Source: Blasia pusilla
Lineage: Eukaryota; Marchantiophyta; Marchantiopsida; Blasiales
DNA length: 64,000 nucleotides
Direction of reading: 5' to 3'
Assembly (NCBI GenBank): GCA_050084515.1
Contig: CM114271.1
Span: 17,608,001-17,672,000 of the forward strand
Below the pieces are notes generated by a model. It saw nothing but the letters and a program-made list of their open reading frames with translations, was not told the DNA's origin and ran no database searches. Shown in pieces: positions 50,030-61,616 of this stretch; position 1 is the stretch's first letter; every line of letters starts with the position of its first letter. Position numbers and translations under genes: made by a program.

Positions 50030-52880
50030 CGAAAAGCCCCTCTACATGACTACGAATATTTCCAATTCAGCTCTCAGCCTCCTGCTATTCCTCCTCCTGC
50101 CACTACAGTCCCGCTGCTCTCCACAGCTAAATCCCACCTTCTCCAGCTCCAACTCCCCTCCCTGTCGCTTCAAATTCAGCCTCAATTTTCCAATCCCACA
50201 ATATCCCCTCCACCGTCGTCCTCACAGCAGCACACGCATGGCGTCCGGTCCGGAGCAATGCCACGCTCCATCGCACTTCGCACACCTGCGCACCTCGCAC
50301 AACCCCTTGCTCAACCTCATTTCAGCTGCTGCTCCTGCTCCTCTCCGCACCTCACCTCACCATCCCATCCTTCACCCCTCCACCGTCCCCACCCCTCAAA
50401 TTTCCTACTCGTCCACGCACGCGAAACACCATCACCTGCACCATCTCCTCCGCGTCGTCGACGATCCCTCGCCTCCTCTCCCGGACTCCCAAAAATCAAA
50501 AACAGATGAGATCCTCACTAGATCCTCGCCCTCGTCTCCCACATCCCATGATTCGCACACTCCAAGACTGTTCAAAAGCTCGTCTCCTCGCTCTATGCCC
50601 CTTTCGCCATGTACCCGCGCGACGAACAAATGCAAGCGACGGCCCTCGCAGGCGTCCGTCCCATGACATGCGACGGGGAGAGGGCATATATATATACACC
50701 GAATGGAAGAGGTGGCCGTCACAGGCACGAATGGGGAGTACGGCACGAAGTGAGGCGTCTCAAATCAGCTTACGGAAGTCCCATAATCTATAATACTAGA
50801 GCGGGTGAGTTTTCACCGTGAAAATCACCCGTCAAGAGATTACATTTCGTTAATTTTACTTATTATATAAGTTCAGTTCGTTTATTATATGTTGGAGGAA
50901 AAGAAAAAATACACGTGTCAACATGGGACATTTATGGTCTCGACATTGTCTCCTCTAATAGTTTAGTTTCATCTAGTATAAGGAAAATGTATAGAAACCC
51001 TTTTCAAAATCCTGTCATGTCGACACCCTTTTATAATCTAGTAATTTTTCTTTCGTCTTCGTCTTGGATTCTATTATAAATTCACTAATCATTTTCTCAA
51101 TATCTTCCCACACAAATTTGCTCTCCTCTAAATAGGGATTTCTCGTTCCCTTTCCAAACTCCTCATGACATCCTGGTAGTTTGAGCCAATGGGTTTCTCA
51201 ATCTAGGATCATTCTAAATTTATTTAAGAGGTCACTTAAGAATTTTGGAGGTAAGTTAACTTCTTAGTCATATTTTTATACTAATGAAAATGGATAATAA
51301 TCCCTTGGCATTCACACGTGTTACAGAATAGGACACTGAGAGGAACGAGGTACCTAAGGATGACGGCCGTAGGGTGTCCCATGGTAAACATCTCTCTCAT
51401 ATACTTACGCGGAAAGGATGTGGGGACCAAAGTTCGGACAAAACCGGCATTCCGTTTCAAGGTCGCGAGTTCCGAGAGACCAAGAACCGGACCGGACCTG
51501 GCTACATGGTGTCGGGATAGAAGGTGAAACAAAACTGTGCGGAAACTGGTTGTCTCGAATACGTAGTGTCGGGGAAAAGTTGACGTGAGTGTAGACCTAC
51601 CGATTTATTTTCCGATAGGGAAATTGGAGAACGATAAGAAATTTCCGGGTGGGTGTAGGGCCCGATAGCCCCACGAAGCCCAGTCATAGTTCGGGAGGGG
51701 AAGGGGGGCGTGTTGCGGGCCTTGCGGCTCTAGGGTTTGTTTAGAGTGGGGGAAGAACTCAGGGGCTACGACAGCTAACATCTACCCTCGCCTTGGGCTT
51801 ACTCAGAGTTGAGGCCCCGCATTTTGGGGTACTCTCCCTCCACCAGCAAGGGAGCCTCATTTCATGTGTCGATCTTTCTCACAATCTCGGTCCTCAACTC
51901 ATGTTTCTTCGTGCCCAACTCTCTCTCGGAGTCTCGGTCCTTCACTCGGGCTTCTTCGTGCTCATCTCCATTGAAGTCTGGTCCTCAACTTTGGCTTCTT
52001 CATGCCCAAATCTCTCTCTGAATCTCGGTCCCCGACTCATGCTTCCACGGATTTGCCTTTCTCTCCAACTCTCTAAGTCTCTCTACCTCGGCGCCTTCAT
52101 ACATGACAATGCATTTTGACTTTGAACTCTCAAAGCTTTGGAAGCTCTCTCTCTCAAGGCATATGTGGGGCCAATATGGCACATAGCTATCTCATACTCC
52201 CTCTTGTTGCACTTTTGTAAACCCTTTGGCCCGGGTTGTCTCTCTTCGTGTTCATCTGATGTTGTGGAGCAATAAAAGAAGCTAGAGTTTTTCCCGAGTT
52301 CTTGACTCTCTCTTGCAGCAAATCAATGGGTTATCTCTCTCTTTTTGTGTCTTAGATAGAAGGCTCAGACAAAAGGCTTGAAGTTTGAAATCTCTCTCGT
52401 TGCAAGCTGGAAAACTTGTTAGTCTTTCAAATCTAACTTGTAGACAAAGTGGCCCTCCCTTGCATGCTCACTCCTTATTTCTCCCTTGCAAGCTTGATGG
52501 TATTTTTGTTGATACATTGTTGTAAGAACTTTACTACGCTCAACGTTCTGCCTTTTCGGTTTGTTGCATTGAGTCTCCTCTAAACCTCCACTCCCTGTCA
52601 TTGAATCGCATTATGGCTAGCATACTTTCTAGACTCTACAGTCTCCTAGATCTAGCCTCTATATGAATTTTGCATTAAGAAGTGACCCAAGCGATAACTA
52701 TGAGTGTTAGGCAATCCATTGATTATTGCATTGACTCTTGCCGCCTATTTGAACTTGAAGAGGTTGTGAACTTATAAGGAAGATAGTAAAGATCTAGTTT
52801 ACCACCTTACCATCTCCAATGGAAAGTAATTCTAGTAAGAGACAAAAGTCACTTACAGAATTAGGCTTTAATAGAAAATT
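50030..52880. other. TAF2 upstream region and unannotated sequence
   Basis: 50050-50670 is C-rich and gives long Pro/Ser/His ORFs in several frames (for example 49844-50509), which overlap TAF2 exon 1 on the other strand and look like composition artefacts. 50800-51300 is AT-rich. 51780-52400 has LTR/leader-like CT-rich stretches with no firm boundaries. No gene was supported. Confidence 0.45.
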
Positions 52881-53651
52881 GGAATGAGCCAATGCGCTCG
52901 TAGAAGATGTAGATGATTCCCAACATGATGACATGGATTCAATTGAACCCCTTCAATCTAAGATTGAAGAAAATAGAACGCAATGGAGAGATGCATGGTA
53001 TTCCGCCTTTGAATGGATAGAATTTGAGTCCCATACCGGATGAGTATTTTGTAAGATTTCTAGAGATAGTAAGGGAAGATCAGCCCTCACCACTCATGGA
53101 GCCCTGAATCTGAAAGTCTTACATATCATGGGAAATCCAAGAAACATGCTGGATTAGCCTGGGCTTACCATTGTGGGAAGAAAATACTTGGAAAGGCCAT
53201 AACCTCATCCAATAGGGCATGTGATGAAGCCTTGTTAACCCTCCTTCAAGCTACTTTCTTTGTTGCTAAGCAGCATAAAGCATTCTCTTGTTTCACGAGT
53301 CTTTGTGAGTTACTCAAGGTTGTTTCTACCAATATAACTAAGACCATGTATCAAGACGAAAAAGCTTGTGCATCAATGATAATATGCATAAGTCAAGTTG
53401 TGCATAACAGAGTCTTAAATAGAATAAGACTTAGCCCATTTTATGGACTTATCGTTGATGAGAGGATTGATGTCTCTATAACATGTCATCTCGTAGCCTT
53501 TACTACTTACATACATCAGGGGCAAGTAGTCACATCCTTTCTTGGATTGATTCGAGTTGACAACAAGGATGCAAACTCTATTTCAGATTGTATCCTAATT
53601 TTCTTGAGGGATTTTGATCATTTGGTATGGTTTGGCTCTGATGGAGCTAGT
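52880..53651 (+). pseudogene. hAT-like transposase fragment (DUF4371 type), truncated by LTR sequence
   Basis: The plus strand shows a zinc-finger-like start in pieces at 52985-53165 (AWYSAFEWIEFESHTG, then VFCKISRDSKGRSALTTHGA) and a better frame at 53232-53651 with SPFYGLIVDERIDVSIT, the core of DUF4371/hAT-like transposases (usually DEST/DEAT-type), and WFGSDGAS. The match stops at 53651, where LTR sequence begins; the rest of the transposase including the C-terminal dimerisation region is missing. Several stops lie upstream of 53232. No terminal inverted repeats were found. Confidence 0.6.
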
Positions 53652-54036
53652 ATGTCACGTCCTTTAGGATAGATCGGTGAGATCTAGTAGAGTGTCTTTA
53701 AGAGTAGTGGAGGATAGGCCTAGGAGGTCGAGGATGACCTGCTGAGGCCCCGAGAAATCCGAGAGAGCAGGTTTCCCCTTCGTTTTGGCTCATTTGGAGC
53801 CATATTGAAGAACTTACTATTTTAGGTAAGTATCATTTTGAGTATATGATCGACTTTCTATTTTTTGGTAAGTGGCCCTTGACCTCCTACATCAGGTCAA
53901 GAGCCAAAGAGGTGACTATGGAGAATAGGTTACCATGGAAAGAGCTTGGGAGAGGGGAGGGATATATATCCCAAGGAGAGAGAGCTTGAGAGCTCATTCT
54001 CTCTTTGTTCAACCTCTTCACATGAGGCAGCGGTGT
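53652..54036 (+). repeat. Partial LTR of the A/B/E family
   Basis: It starts TGTCACGTCCTTTAGG, matching 959 onward for about 380 bases (for example GGATGACCTGCTGAGGCCCCG, here described by its first 20 bases only). It begins sharply within the hAT-like frame, which supports TGTCAC as a real LTR start, and fades near 54036. Confidence 0.8.
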
Positions 54037-55265
54037 CGTATAGTAAAATCAACCAGTGTGTAAACTCCTTAGTGATTAAGTGTTAGATAGAGTTTCATTA
54101 GTATTAAATAAATTGGCTTAGAAAAAGGAGATTCTTATGTTTAAACCTCTTTATGGTGCCTCTTTTATGCGGGCCCAATTTTAGAAAAAAGAGGTAATAA
54201 ATAAAAGATGACTTTATAAAAGTAAAGTAGTTGCTTTAATGAAAAGCAAAAGTAGTCTAGGTTGGTGGCTAGGTTAGTTGGGGTAATTTGGAAAATATCA
54301 TGTGGGTAAAAGAGGATATTTTGGAAGAGATAAGAGGAAATCTACTTGTGTCAAAATGTGATTGGCTAAGCTTGGGAGGAAGCCATGTGGCACAAGATAA
54401 GATAAGCTCTATTTCGTACTCTTGTGGATCCTTTGTGAGTATATAAAGAGGAGGGACCTTCAAGGGTTCGGCACCTTCTATTCCACATCTTGAGTCTCTC
54501 GTGTCTCTCTTGAGTGTATGGCTTTGGGATTGCTTGCTCTTCCAATGAGAGTGGATCACCCCTCTTGGGAGAGTAACTTGACTATGGTCTATTCTTTGAG
54601 AGATTTCTAGAGTGTGGTGTGTGTGTGTGTGTGTGTGTGGGGATGAGAGGTTTGTCACCGTAGAGGAGTTTAGTCATACTAAAATAGCGGAAGTTTTGGC
54701 TGGTTACTTCCCAATGAGAGTGGATTACCCTCTTGGGAGAATAACTCCGCCAAAACCCATTCTTGAGGAGAGTAGAGAATGTGTGTCAAGCATGGATAGG
54801 GGTGGAGCAATTTTTGCCCGACTTTCCTTTCCTCAATCCTTACCATGTCAACGTACTCTTTGTAGATAGGCATTGGTTCACTTTCGCTATTTAGTTTATC
54901 ACTTTGGGGGGCGTTCATGAACCAGGTCATGCAATCTCCAACTCAGGTGATTCTTCCTATTGTCACATATGGAAGGACATGGGATTGTATTTTTGTATGT
55001 CCTTATATAGCGATCCATGGATGTCAATAGGCCTGCTCAAGTAGGGTTTAACACTAGTTGTGTTATCTTCCTCGTGTCAAGCGTAAAATAGTTTATAGGG
55101 ATTTTATAGTTAGGAATTTTGGGGTCCGATGTTAAGAAGTGATCGCCTCGGCACTTCCATTTGTGATACTCTGTGAGAGAATGGAGAGTGTACATCATAA
55201 TTTTATATTGAAAAAGAAGAACTTATTAGAGAGTTCACCTTGCATCAACCGTGATCTACCGCAGA
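54037..55265. other. LTR-like and simple-repeat sequence between the LTR fragment and element C
   Basis: A TATA-type GTATATAAAGAGGA (about 54437-54450) suggests another LTR or promoter. A (GT)n run is at about 54612-54640. A CCAATGAGAGTGGAT block occurs at 54542 and again at 54711, an internal duplication of about 165 bases. No coding region was supported. Confidence 0.45.
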
Positions 55266-57690
55266 CTAGAAGGCCCGCCTGCTTGAAGAAAGACTCTCGA
55301 CACGACAACGCTCTTGTGCAAGCGCCTCGCTCCACGCGGTCTGCACGTGCTCATCTGCCAATCGTCGAAGCTCCTCAGTCGAGTCCCACATCGGCACCTC
55401 TCCTCCACGGAATGATGCACCTACCATAACACTCCTCTCCATAGAAATATCGTGAACGGAGTATCCTCTGCATGGACATGTCCTCAATCAAATTACTAGG
55501 CCAAGTGATGGCGGTGCTAAATCGCTAAGGTTGCCATCTCTCATGGCGTTTCGATCATCGCACTGTGAATCGAACGGGTAATGAGCTAAGGCGCCCATCA
55601 ACCGATGTCATCCTCGCTCAGGGGACACTACTCCTCCCAATAATCCAGGGAAAACCCCATCGGGTATAACACTGCTCCACCAACCAAGACGTTGTAGGAC
55701 TCTATATCAGTCACTATCGCCTTGGCGCGTTTGCACTCATCGTAGGATGTCGGCGAATCCTCACCACGACCTCCTTTCGGGTGATATCGTGTGGTACTCG
55801 CTCCACCCAAGGATGTCAGATCCGGAATGGACAACGCTCCACATCGGCTCTCGTCAAGCCCAATCCTCTGAATGACGCTTTCCCCAACATCAAGGGTTGT
55901 GGTCTTGAATCCAACAAGACGCGCTGCGGACTAAAAGCTCTACCTCCATGACTCATTAACTGGAAGACCTCTCCTTGGCTATCTTGCAACACAACACTAG
56001 GAGAAGCCATGGCACGCTCTATCACGGGTGTTGCGGGCATCTCCGCCATTCTAGCAGCCGTAGCCTGCCATGAATATGACGTGGACGGTCCGAGCATTCG
56101 CTCCAAGGGCAGGTCCATCACCTCCTCTGCAATCACCTCTGAACGTGATGCAGGAACTCCAACTTTGCGCTCACATAGCGACGCAGCCAGCCGAAAAGCC
56201 TGGGCGGGCGTACCCCCCAACGTCATAACATCGGAAGCAGAAAATAAAGGAGTGCGGTACACAACGGTGGCAGCCCCCAACAATGTGCTCAACACATGCC
56301 CCTCCTGAGCATCAACAATAGGAGTCGTCACACTCGCTTCTCCCATCGCCCTCCGTGCCTGCACACCAACAACATCACCAACTCTCAAGGAACTTTGATG
56401 AGGACCCATCGATGGGGTCCTCATCGCTTCGGACAATGTGAAAGATTGAGGAAGCCTAGTCTGTTTTCTGGCTTCCCCTTGTTTTGGATCCAACTGTGCG
56501 GTTGCTCCATCTGGGCAACCCCGCACATCCAACCAGGATCCTCCCGATCTCTAGATGCTCCATATGAACTCGATGCCACGGTACCGGCATCGGGTAACCT
56601 CAATGCCATAGCGGCATGACGCTCTGAGGCGTATCGAGTAGCCATCCCGGCCTCACATCCGGCATCTCCCTCGGCGCGTCTAGGTGGTGGTACTCTACCT
56701 CCTCCACGGGCAGCTCCACCACCTTGTCGGGCAACTCCAGCTCCTCGTCCCCCAACGGGACCACTTGGTGCACGATCTCTAGGCCCACTCGGACCGGATA
56801 CTCGCTCTGGTGCCCTCTCTGGCCCTCGGTCCGAACGTAACTCAGGATGTAAACTCAAACACTTGGCGCATGTATGACCATACCTCTGATAATAGACACA
56901 CTGATAACCTCCTGGTGCAGCACCATCTCCTTCTCCGTGCTGAGGCATACGTCCATGACCCTGACGAGTGCAATGGCACTGATGATGGGCTCCACCACAT
57001 GACCAACAAGTAATAGTAGGCGGCTGCTGTTGAGCCGCATATGAAGGCGCAGGTCTCTGTGCCACAGGCTCCTAGTATCCTCCCTGAGCTCGTGGTGCCA
57101 CAATTGACCTATCTCGGAGTCCACGTTGATGCACAGGTGGTGTAGCCAATCGCCACTGCTCTCGCCCAAAACCCATGGTGGCTACGCTCTCCTCCGCCAT
57201 GTTGCGCTCAATGTTCTCGGCGGTCCTAAAAACATCTCTCAACGTAGGGGAGGTGTTCATAAGAAGCACCCTCACCGTGTCCCGCGTGGTCCGATCCAAC
57301 ATCGCGTACAATGACTGGATAGCCTGAGCCTCTGTCACCCCCTGAGTGACGTTGATCAACCGGTGCAAGCGAGTGTAAGCCTCACGTAAACCCTCACCCG
57401 GGCGCCTCTAGAAGTTGTGGATGCTCCGCAACTTTTCCGTCCGTACCCCTTGGTAGCTCGCCCTTAACTCAGCAAAGAGCTCAACCACGGGGTTGAACCT
57501 GGGACGAACCCGACAAGACGGTGCAACTGCTCCAGTGCGAATGACCCCTCCTATAACATCATTAGTGGAAGAGGAAGTAGCCTCTGCTGACTCCTCCTCC
57601 TCATCTGGGAACGGCTCCGTCCATGACACATAGTGGGGGTTGTAGTAGAGTCGCCATGCCTCAATCTCTTGGGCATATCTGTGGGAGAAC
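55266..57690 (-). mobile_element. Element C: relative of A, interrupted by element D
   Basis: Minus strand: gag pieces 57690-57408 and 57368-57072, knuckles in 57065-56860, a long Gly/Pro-rich linker, protease region 56532-55628, and a segment 55487-55266 with HVQTAWSEALAQER that in A precedes the methyltransferase. Homology ends at about 55300, roughly 45 codons before motif I, so the methyltransferase itself is lost. The gag frame ends at 57690 where D's LTR starts with TGTGATACCC. Sequence identity with A is high (gag, linker), so C is a recent relative. Confidence 0.8.
55628..56532 (-). pseudogene. Protease region, element C
   Basis: An open minus-strand frame (56532-55816) has RVLLDSRPQPLMLGKASFRG, aligned with the D-S-G active site of retropepsins but with G changed to R. 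A second frame (55834-55628) carries VLVGGAVLYPMGFSLDYW as in A. The frame change lies near 55830. The N-terminal 150 residues are a linker containing a cluster of Met/Ser and acidic residues seen also in A and B. Confidence 0.7.
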
Positions 57691-57743
57691 TGTGATACCC
57701 ATAATTTTGTACTTTGGAAGAAATGTATCTTTTTATTGAACAA
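56421..57743 (-). pseudogene. Gag and zinc knuckles, element C
   Basis: The frame 57743-57408 includes the end of the gag core, but its first residues come from the inserted D LTR. 57368-57072 has SLYAMLDRT and NIERNMAEES as in A. The knuckles are CWSCGGAHHQCHC (57000 region; a His/Cys change) and CVYYQRYGHTCAKC (first Cys pair altered to C-x2-Y), both damaged. Then comes a Gly/Pro/Arg-rich linker. This order matches A. Confidence 0.7.
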
Positions 57744-58875
57744 AGACTCTTGTATATTATGGTTTGGATTATTATATGCAATTATGGAGAAGAACGATTA
57801 AGATTCAAGTGAATCACGAAGCTCCTAAGACAAGGCAGAGAGATGGAAGATCAAGGATTTGCCTTAGAGGAGAATCAAAAGTCGTAAAGAAGTATAAAGG
57901 ATCAACGCGAAGCTTAGCGAAGCTCAACGAAGCTCTGTATACGAAGTACTTCGCTCTTAATCGAAGCACGAAGAGCGAAGCACGAAGAGAATGAAGAATG
58001 AAGAACTTCGTCCTCCGGAAATTTAGCGCAGCAAAGCTCAGCATGATTGTGATTCGAACCAGCACATAGTTAAAACAATTAGACTAGGAAAGGGCGCGAC
58101 CCTTTGTATCAAATTGGTAGTTAGAACAGTTTTGTACCACGGATTCACAGGGACATAGGAAAAAGAACGCACACCATAGATCTAGGTAGTTACAAATATT
58201 GAAGAGACACCAACTTCATCAAGAACGCTTCGAATCATAGAAATGCTCCTACTCTCGAGAATATTTAAGAAACAGGACAGAAGCTATCATTATCATTCGC
58301 TCATGAAGTCCTTATGCTGTAGGAATGGTCCGAGCAAGAGAGTTGTACCCTCTCGCGCTTGTATATACTTTGAAGTCTTCCAATTCTTGATGGAGTAGCA
58401 AAGCAATCATTCATTCATTTTGATATGCGATGCTTATGTCTGAATATTCTTTTTGGGTCTGCCGAGTGAAGAGTGAATCAGGCGAACCTTTCTCATCAAT
58501 GGAATAATCAACATAGAGTTGTATCAAATCTGTTTGTGAGAGTAAACCTGCCCAAGACAGTTGAGTTCGAAAGTAGGAGAAGCCAACTTTATTCTTGAGG
58601 TCTCTGTGAGGTTCGAGATGTCGAGAGAACAAATTGTCTCGGAAAGGCGTTTTAAATTCCACTCGAGAGAATTGAAGAAGAAAACAAAGGTACTAAAAAG
58701 GATCGGAAGATGTTACTGGAATACTACATTTGAATTACATAATCAATTACACTTTTACAACATAAAAATCACTTTATACTCTCTTTTCAACCAACAATGA
58801 TCCTCTTGGGGATCGAACTCTATAATTGACTGTAAATAAGAAACACTTAGACATTACATATAGTCGAAGACTTTT
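57691..58875 (+). repeat. 5' LTR of element D
   Basis: It begins TGTGATACCC at the precise point where gag homology in C stops. It contains many GAAGC words (57900-58010), and ends shortly before the primer-binding site at 58876. The exact 3' end is uncertain by about 20 bases (an ACA lies at about 58856). A TATA-like GTATATAC is at about 58362. Confidence 0.7.
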
Positions 58876-58893
58876 TGGCGCCGCTGTCGGGGA
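58876..58893 (+). promoter_or_regulatory. Primer-binding site of element D
   Basis: TGGCGCCGCTGTCGGGGA closely resembles the plant gypsy Tat/Ogre-type site (usual form TGGCGCCGTTGCCGGGGA), which pairs with a tRNA 3' end to start reverse transcription. Confidence 0.75.
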
Positions 58894-59649
58894 TCATATC
58901 CTTGGCTGAGAAGGGAGAGAAAGACCCATGGGGAAGCAGGGAGCGGAGAAAGAAGCTTCGCCCCTAGACGACCCCACGATCTAGTTCTTACTAAAGATCA
59001 CCGGGTAGCTCTAGCGACCCCCGTAAGACAATATATGCTTGAAGATAACAATACATTTGCTACATTGGTGCTAGAGAAGATAGACCCACTAATTAGAATG
59101 GTCAAAGAACCAGTCGCCGAACGGTGCTTCGCCCATGGACGATAGTTGTACTTGGTGAAAACCCGATACTTCTCTTTATGGGAGGAAAACCTGGCAGGAA
59201 GCGTAGGAGCACCAGGCACCCTCCTGAAGATGTAAAAAGAATCAGTAGTTAACCTCCCTCCATGGACCCTTATCCTATCGCCACCGTGGGGGTGAACGCA
59301 AGTTGCGAAATCCCACAAGAAACTTATGGAAGGCTCTCAGCCCTCTTCGCGAGAGCAGCGAGCCGATTAGCAGTGATAGCGATGGCCGAAGAGCAGACAA
59401 CCAGCTTGGAGACCACCTGGTTCGTCTCCAAGTCTTCGTCCTCGTCTGAAGGCGAAGAGCAAGAAGAAAGAAAGGGACAAATTCTCCACTACGTCTCCTG
59501 CCAGTTTGCAGTCGGACGAAGAGTCGTCCTGGGACCCCTTTGGGGAGTCAGGGAGCGAGGAGCCGATCAGAGCACCTCGGGCGGCACCTTTACCTCCTCC
59601 CTCTCGAGCATCAAGCCCGGGAGCCAGCAGGAGAGAAGTTCCCATGGCC
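58894..59649 (+). other. Leader of element D
   Basis: About 750 bases between primer-binding site and Gag homology. ORF 59262-59657 (131 residues) has a Ser/Glu-rich acidic stretch and no known domain; it could be the start of Gag in a shifted frame. Confidence 0.45.
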
Positions 59650-60849
59650 AACACTAGAAAAACTCTGCTAAGGTACCCCACCTTTGCTGGGGGATGACGA
59701 GACGATGTGGATAACTTTGTTCTTGAATTTACCCATGTCGCAAAAGCCAACGGGGAAGGGGCAGAGGAGGATTTGTTACGAGTCTTTCCGGGCCTGCTCA
59801 AGAAGCGAGCAAGCCAGTGGTACGAAGGTCTCGGAGCAGAAGTCACGGAAACCTGGAAAAGGGTCTTGGAATCCTTCCTACATGAGTTCGCGACTTGGAG
59901 TTCGAGGACGAGGCTTCTTACAAAGCGGCGACAGAAGCGAAGAAAGAAGGAGACCCTCAGGGAATATACCCAAAGGTTCTGGAGCTTTGTGAATAAGCTG
60001 GAGCACACGACTACCTCCCAATTGGTAGATTGGTTCGTGTCCGGCTTATCCAAAGAAATGGATCGGTATTGCCGGAGAGGCCAACGGGATTCCCTGGAGG
60101 CGGTCATAGCCTCCGCTGAGGTGTACGAAGCCTCAGAAAAGTCCCGCCGAACACGAAGACGGCGTCACCAACGGAGAGGGGCATCGCAGACTAGTGCTTC
60201 GTCCGAAGACGGCGTCCTCCTGAACACGGAATCCTCTACGGAGGATTCGTCCGAGTCCTCGGACTCGGAGCAGGAGGTAAAAGCTAAAAGGAAAGGGAAG
60301 AGCAGGCATCATCGCTCCCCCAAGCACCAGACCAAAACCCGACCAAGAACCAAGCGTCGTCCTGAGCGGTCGGAAAGTCCATTAAGAGGGACGGCTAGGA
60401 AGGCCGGCAAGTCGGCCATGGAGGAACTCAGTAAACAAATGGCTGAGTTGAAGGTACATCTGGCGGCCCAGAAGGACCCCAGGAGACGACCCGGGTTGAT
60501 GAGGCCCAACCTTTGGTGTAGTAGTTGTGGAACCCATGGGCATATTGTACAAGAATGCCCTACTCAGAGGGATCTACGGTGGATCCAGGAAGAGGCCCCT
60601 ATTGAAGAAGGATGGTATGAACCGGAACAGTGGGAAGGGTGCTATGCCGTCCAAGCGGTGCCACCCCCAAACCCGGGGAGAAGTTGGATCACGCGGTATG
60701 TACCTCCGGAATACGGAGAACAGAGACCCCTGAGACACATTATGGGTGCGGCGGCCTTCACGCCACCCATCAAAAGAAATTGTTGTTATAACTGCGGTGC
60801 AGCAGACCATTGGGCCAATAATTGCCCAAACCCAAAGCGACCAGTGTGA
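59650..60849 (+). pseudogene. Gag of element D with two CCHC knuckles
   Basis: A MANTRKTLLRYPTFAGG start is followed by one TGA at 59695, then an open frame of 380 residues. The capsid block is typical of gypsy gag (DNFVLEFTHVAKANG, RASQWYEGL, LREYTQRFWSFVNKLE, FVSGLSKEMDRY). A highly charged Arg/Ser/Glu stretch (60140-60400) follows. Knuckles are CSSCGTHGHIVQEC and CYNCGAADHWANNC, both complete. The TGA separates the first 15-20 residues, so the start may still allow expression from the downstream Met; the copy is mostly intact in this part. Confidence 0.85.
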
Positions 60850-61616
60850 CTCAATCCCTTATCGCGGGAGCGCAAGAAGGCGGGCACTGCTGCCGGAATC
60901 TGTGAGCCCAAAGTCCCGCGTTTGTTGGTCAGATATGTAAATATTCCAGCGGCTCAACCAGAGCCCAAAAACGATGTAATGTACAACTGGTCCGGGTGGA
61001 AGAAGTAGTGTCACCGAGACCAAAGCGAGTCACCATCAGTGAGGAAGACTCGACCGAAGGGGCCAACGAGGAATCCTCGGACTGGCCCAAAGAATTCCAA
61101 GAAACTGTGTTGGCGGTCACCACGAGGTCGAAGAGAAGACCGCGGGGACCCCAAAGGTAAAGAAGGGTGCTTCGTCTTCGCGCGAAGATAGGGAGCCCAA
61201 GAACAAAGCTGTGAACACCTTACGTGCCGGGAAGGCCATCCTCAAAGGCGATGTGGACCTGGCCTTTGACCGAAGGCATCCGAAATACTTCCATCATGAT
61301 GTAGAGGATCAAGTCCGTGCTCAAGTTCATGAGGACCAAGAACCAGAGGGGAAACGGACCCCAGAGAAGACCAAGGCCAAACCAAGTACGACCGTCCAAG
61401 CCATGGCGACATCACCGCTGGTCCTAGAAGCTACGATTTCTTGAGGACTTGGCGTCAACCCGACCAACATAACCACCTCTGATTGCTAATGGATAACCCA
61501 AGTATACGGGAAAATCTTGCAGCGAGTGGAAAATCAGCCGCAAAAGACCGGGAAGTGGCGAAGCATCGCGATGGTGGATTTGTTCGTGATCGAAGTAGAA
61601 GACTTGGGAGCCCGAA
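60850..61616 (+). other. Gag-pol spacer of element D
   Basis: Short charged ORFs such as 61211-61444 in different frames. In the intact element this is likely a continuous, Lys/Glu-rich pol N-terminus. No domain is visible. Confidence 0.45.

Noticed and set aside
49844-50509. Plus-strand ORF of 221 residues rich in Pro, Ser and His
   Set aside because: It overlaps TAF2 exon 1 on the other strand and lies in C-rich DNA where several frames stay open. No domain is visible, so composition explains it.
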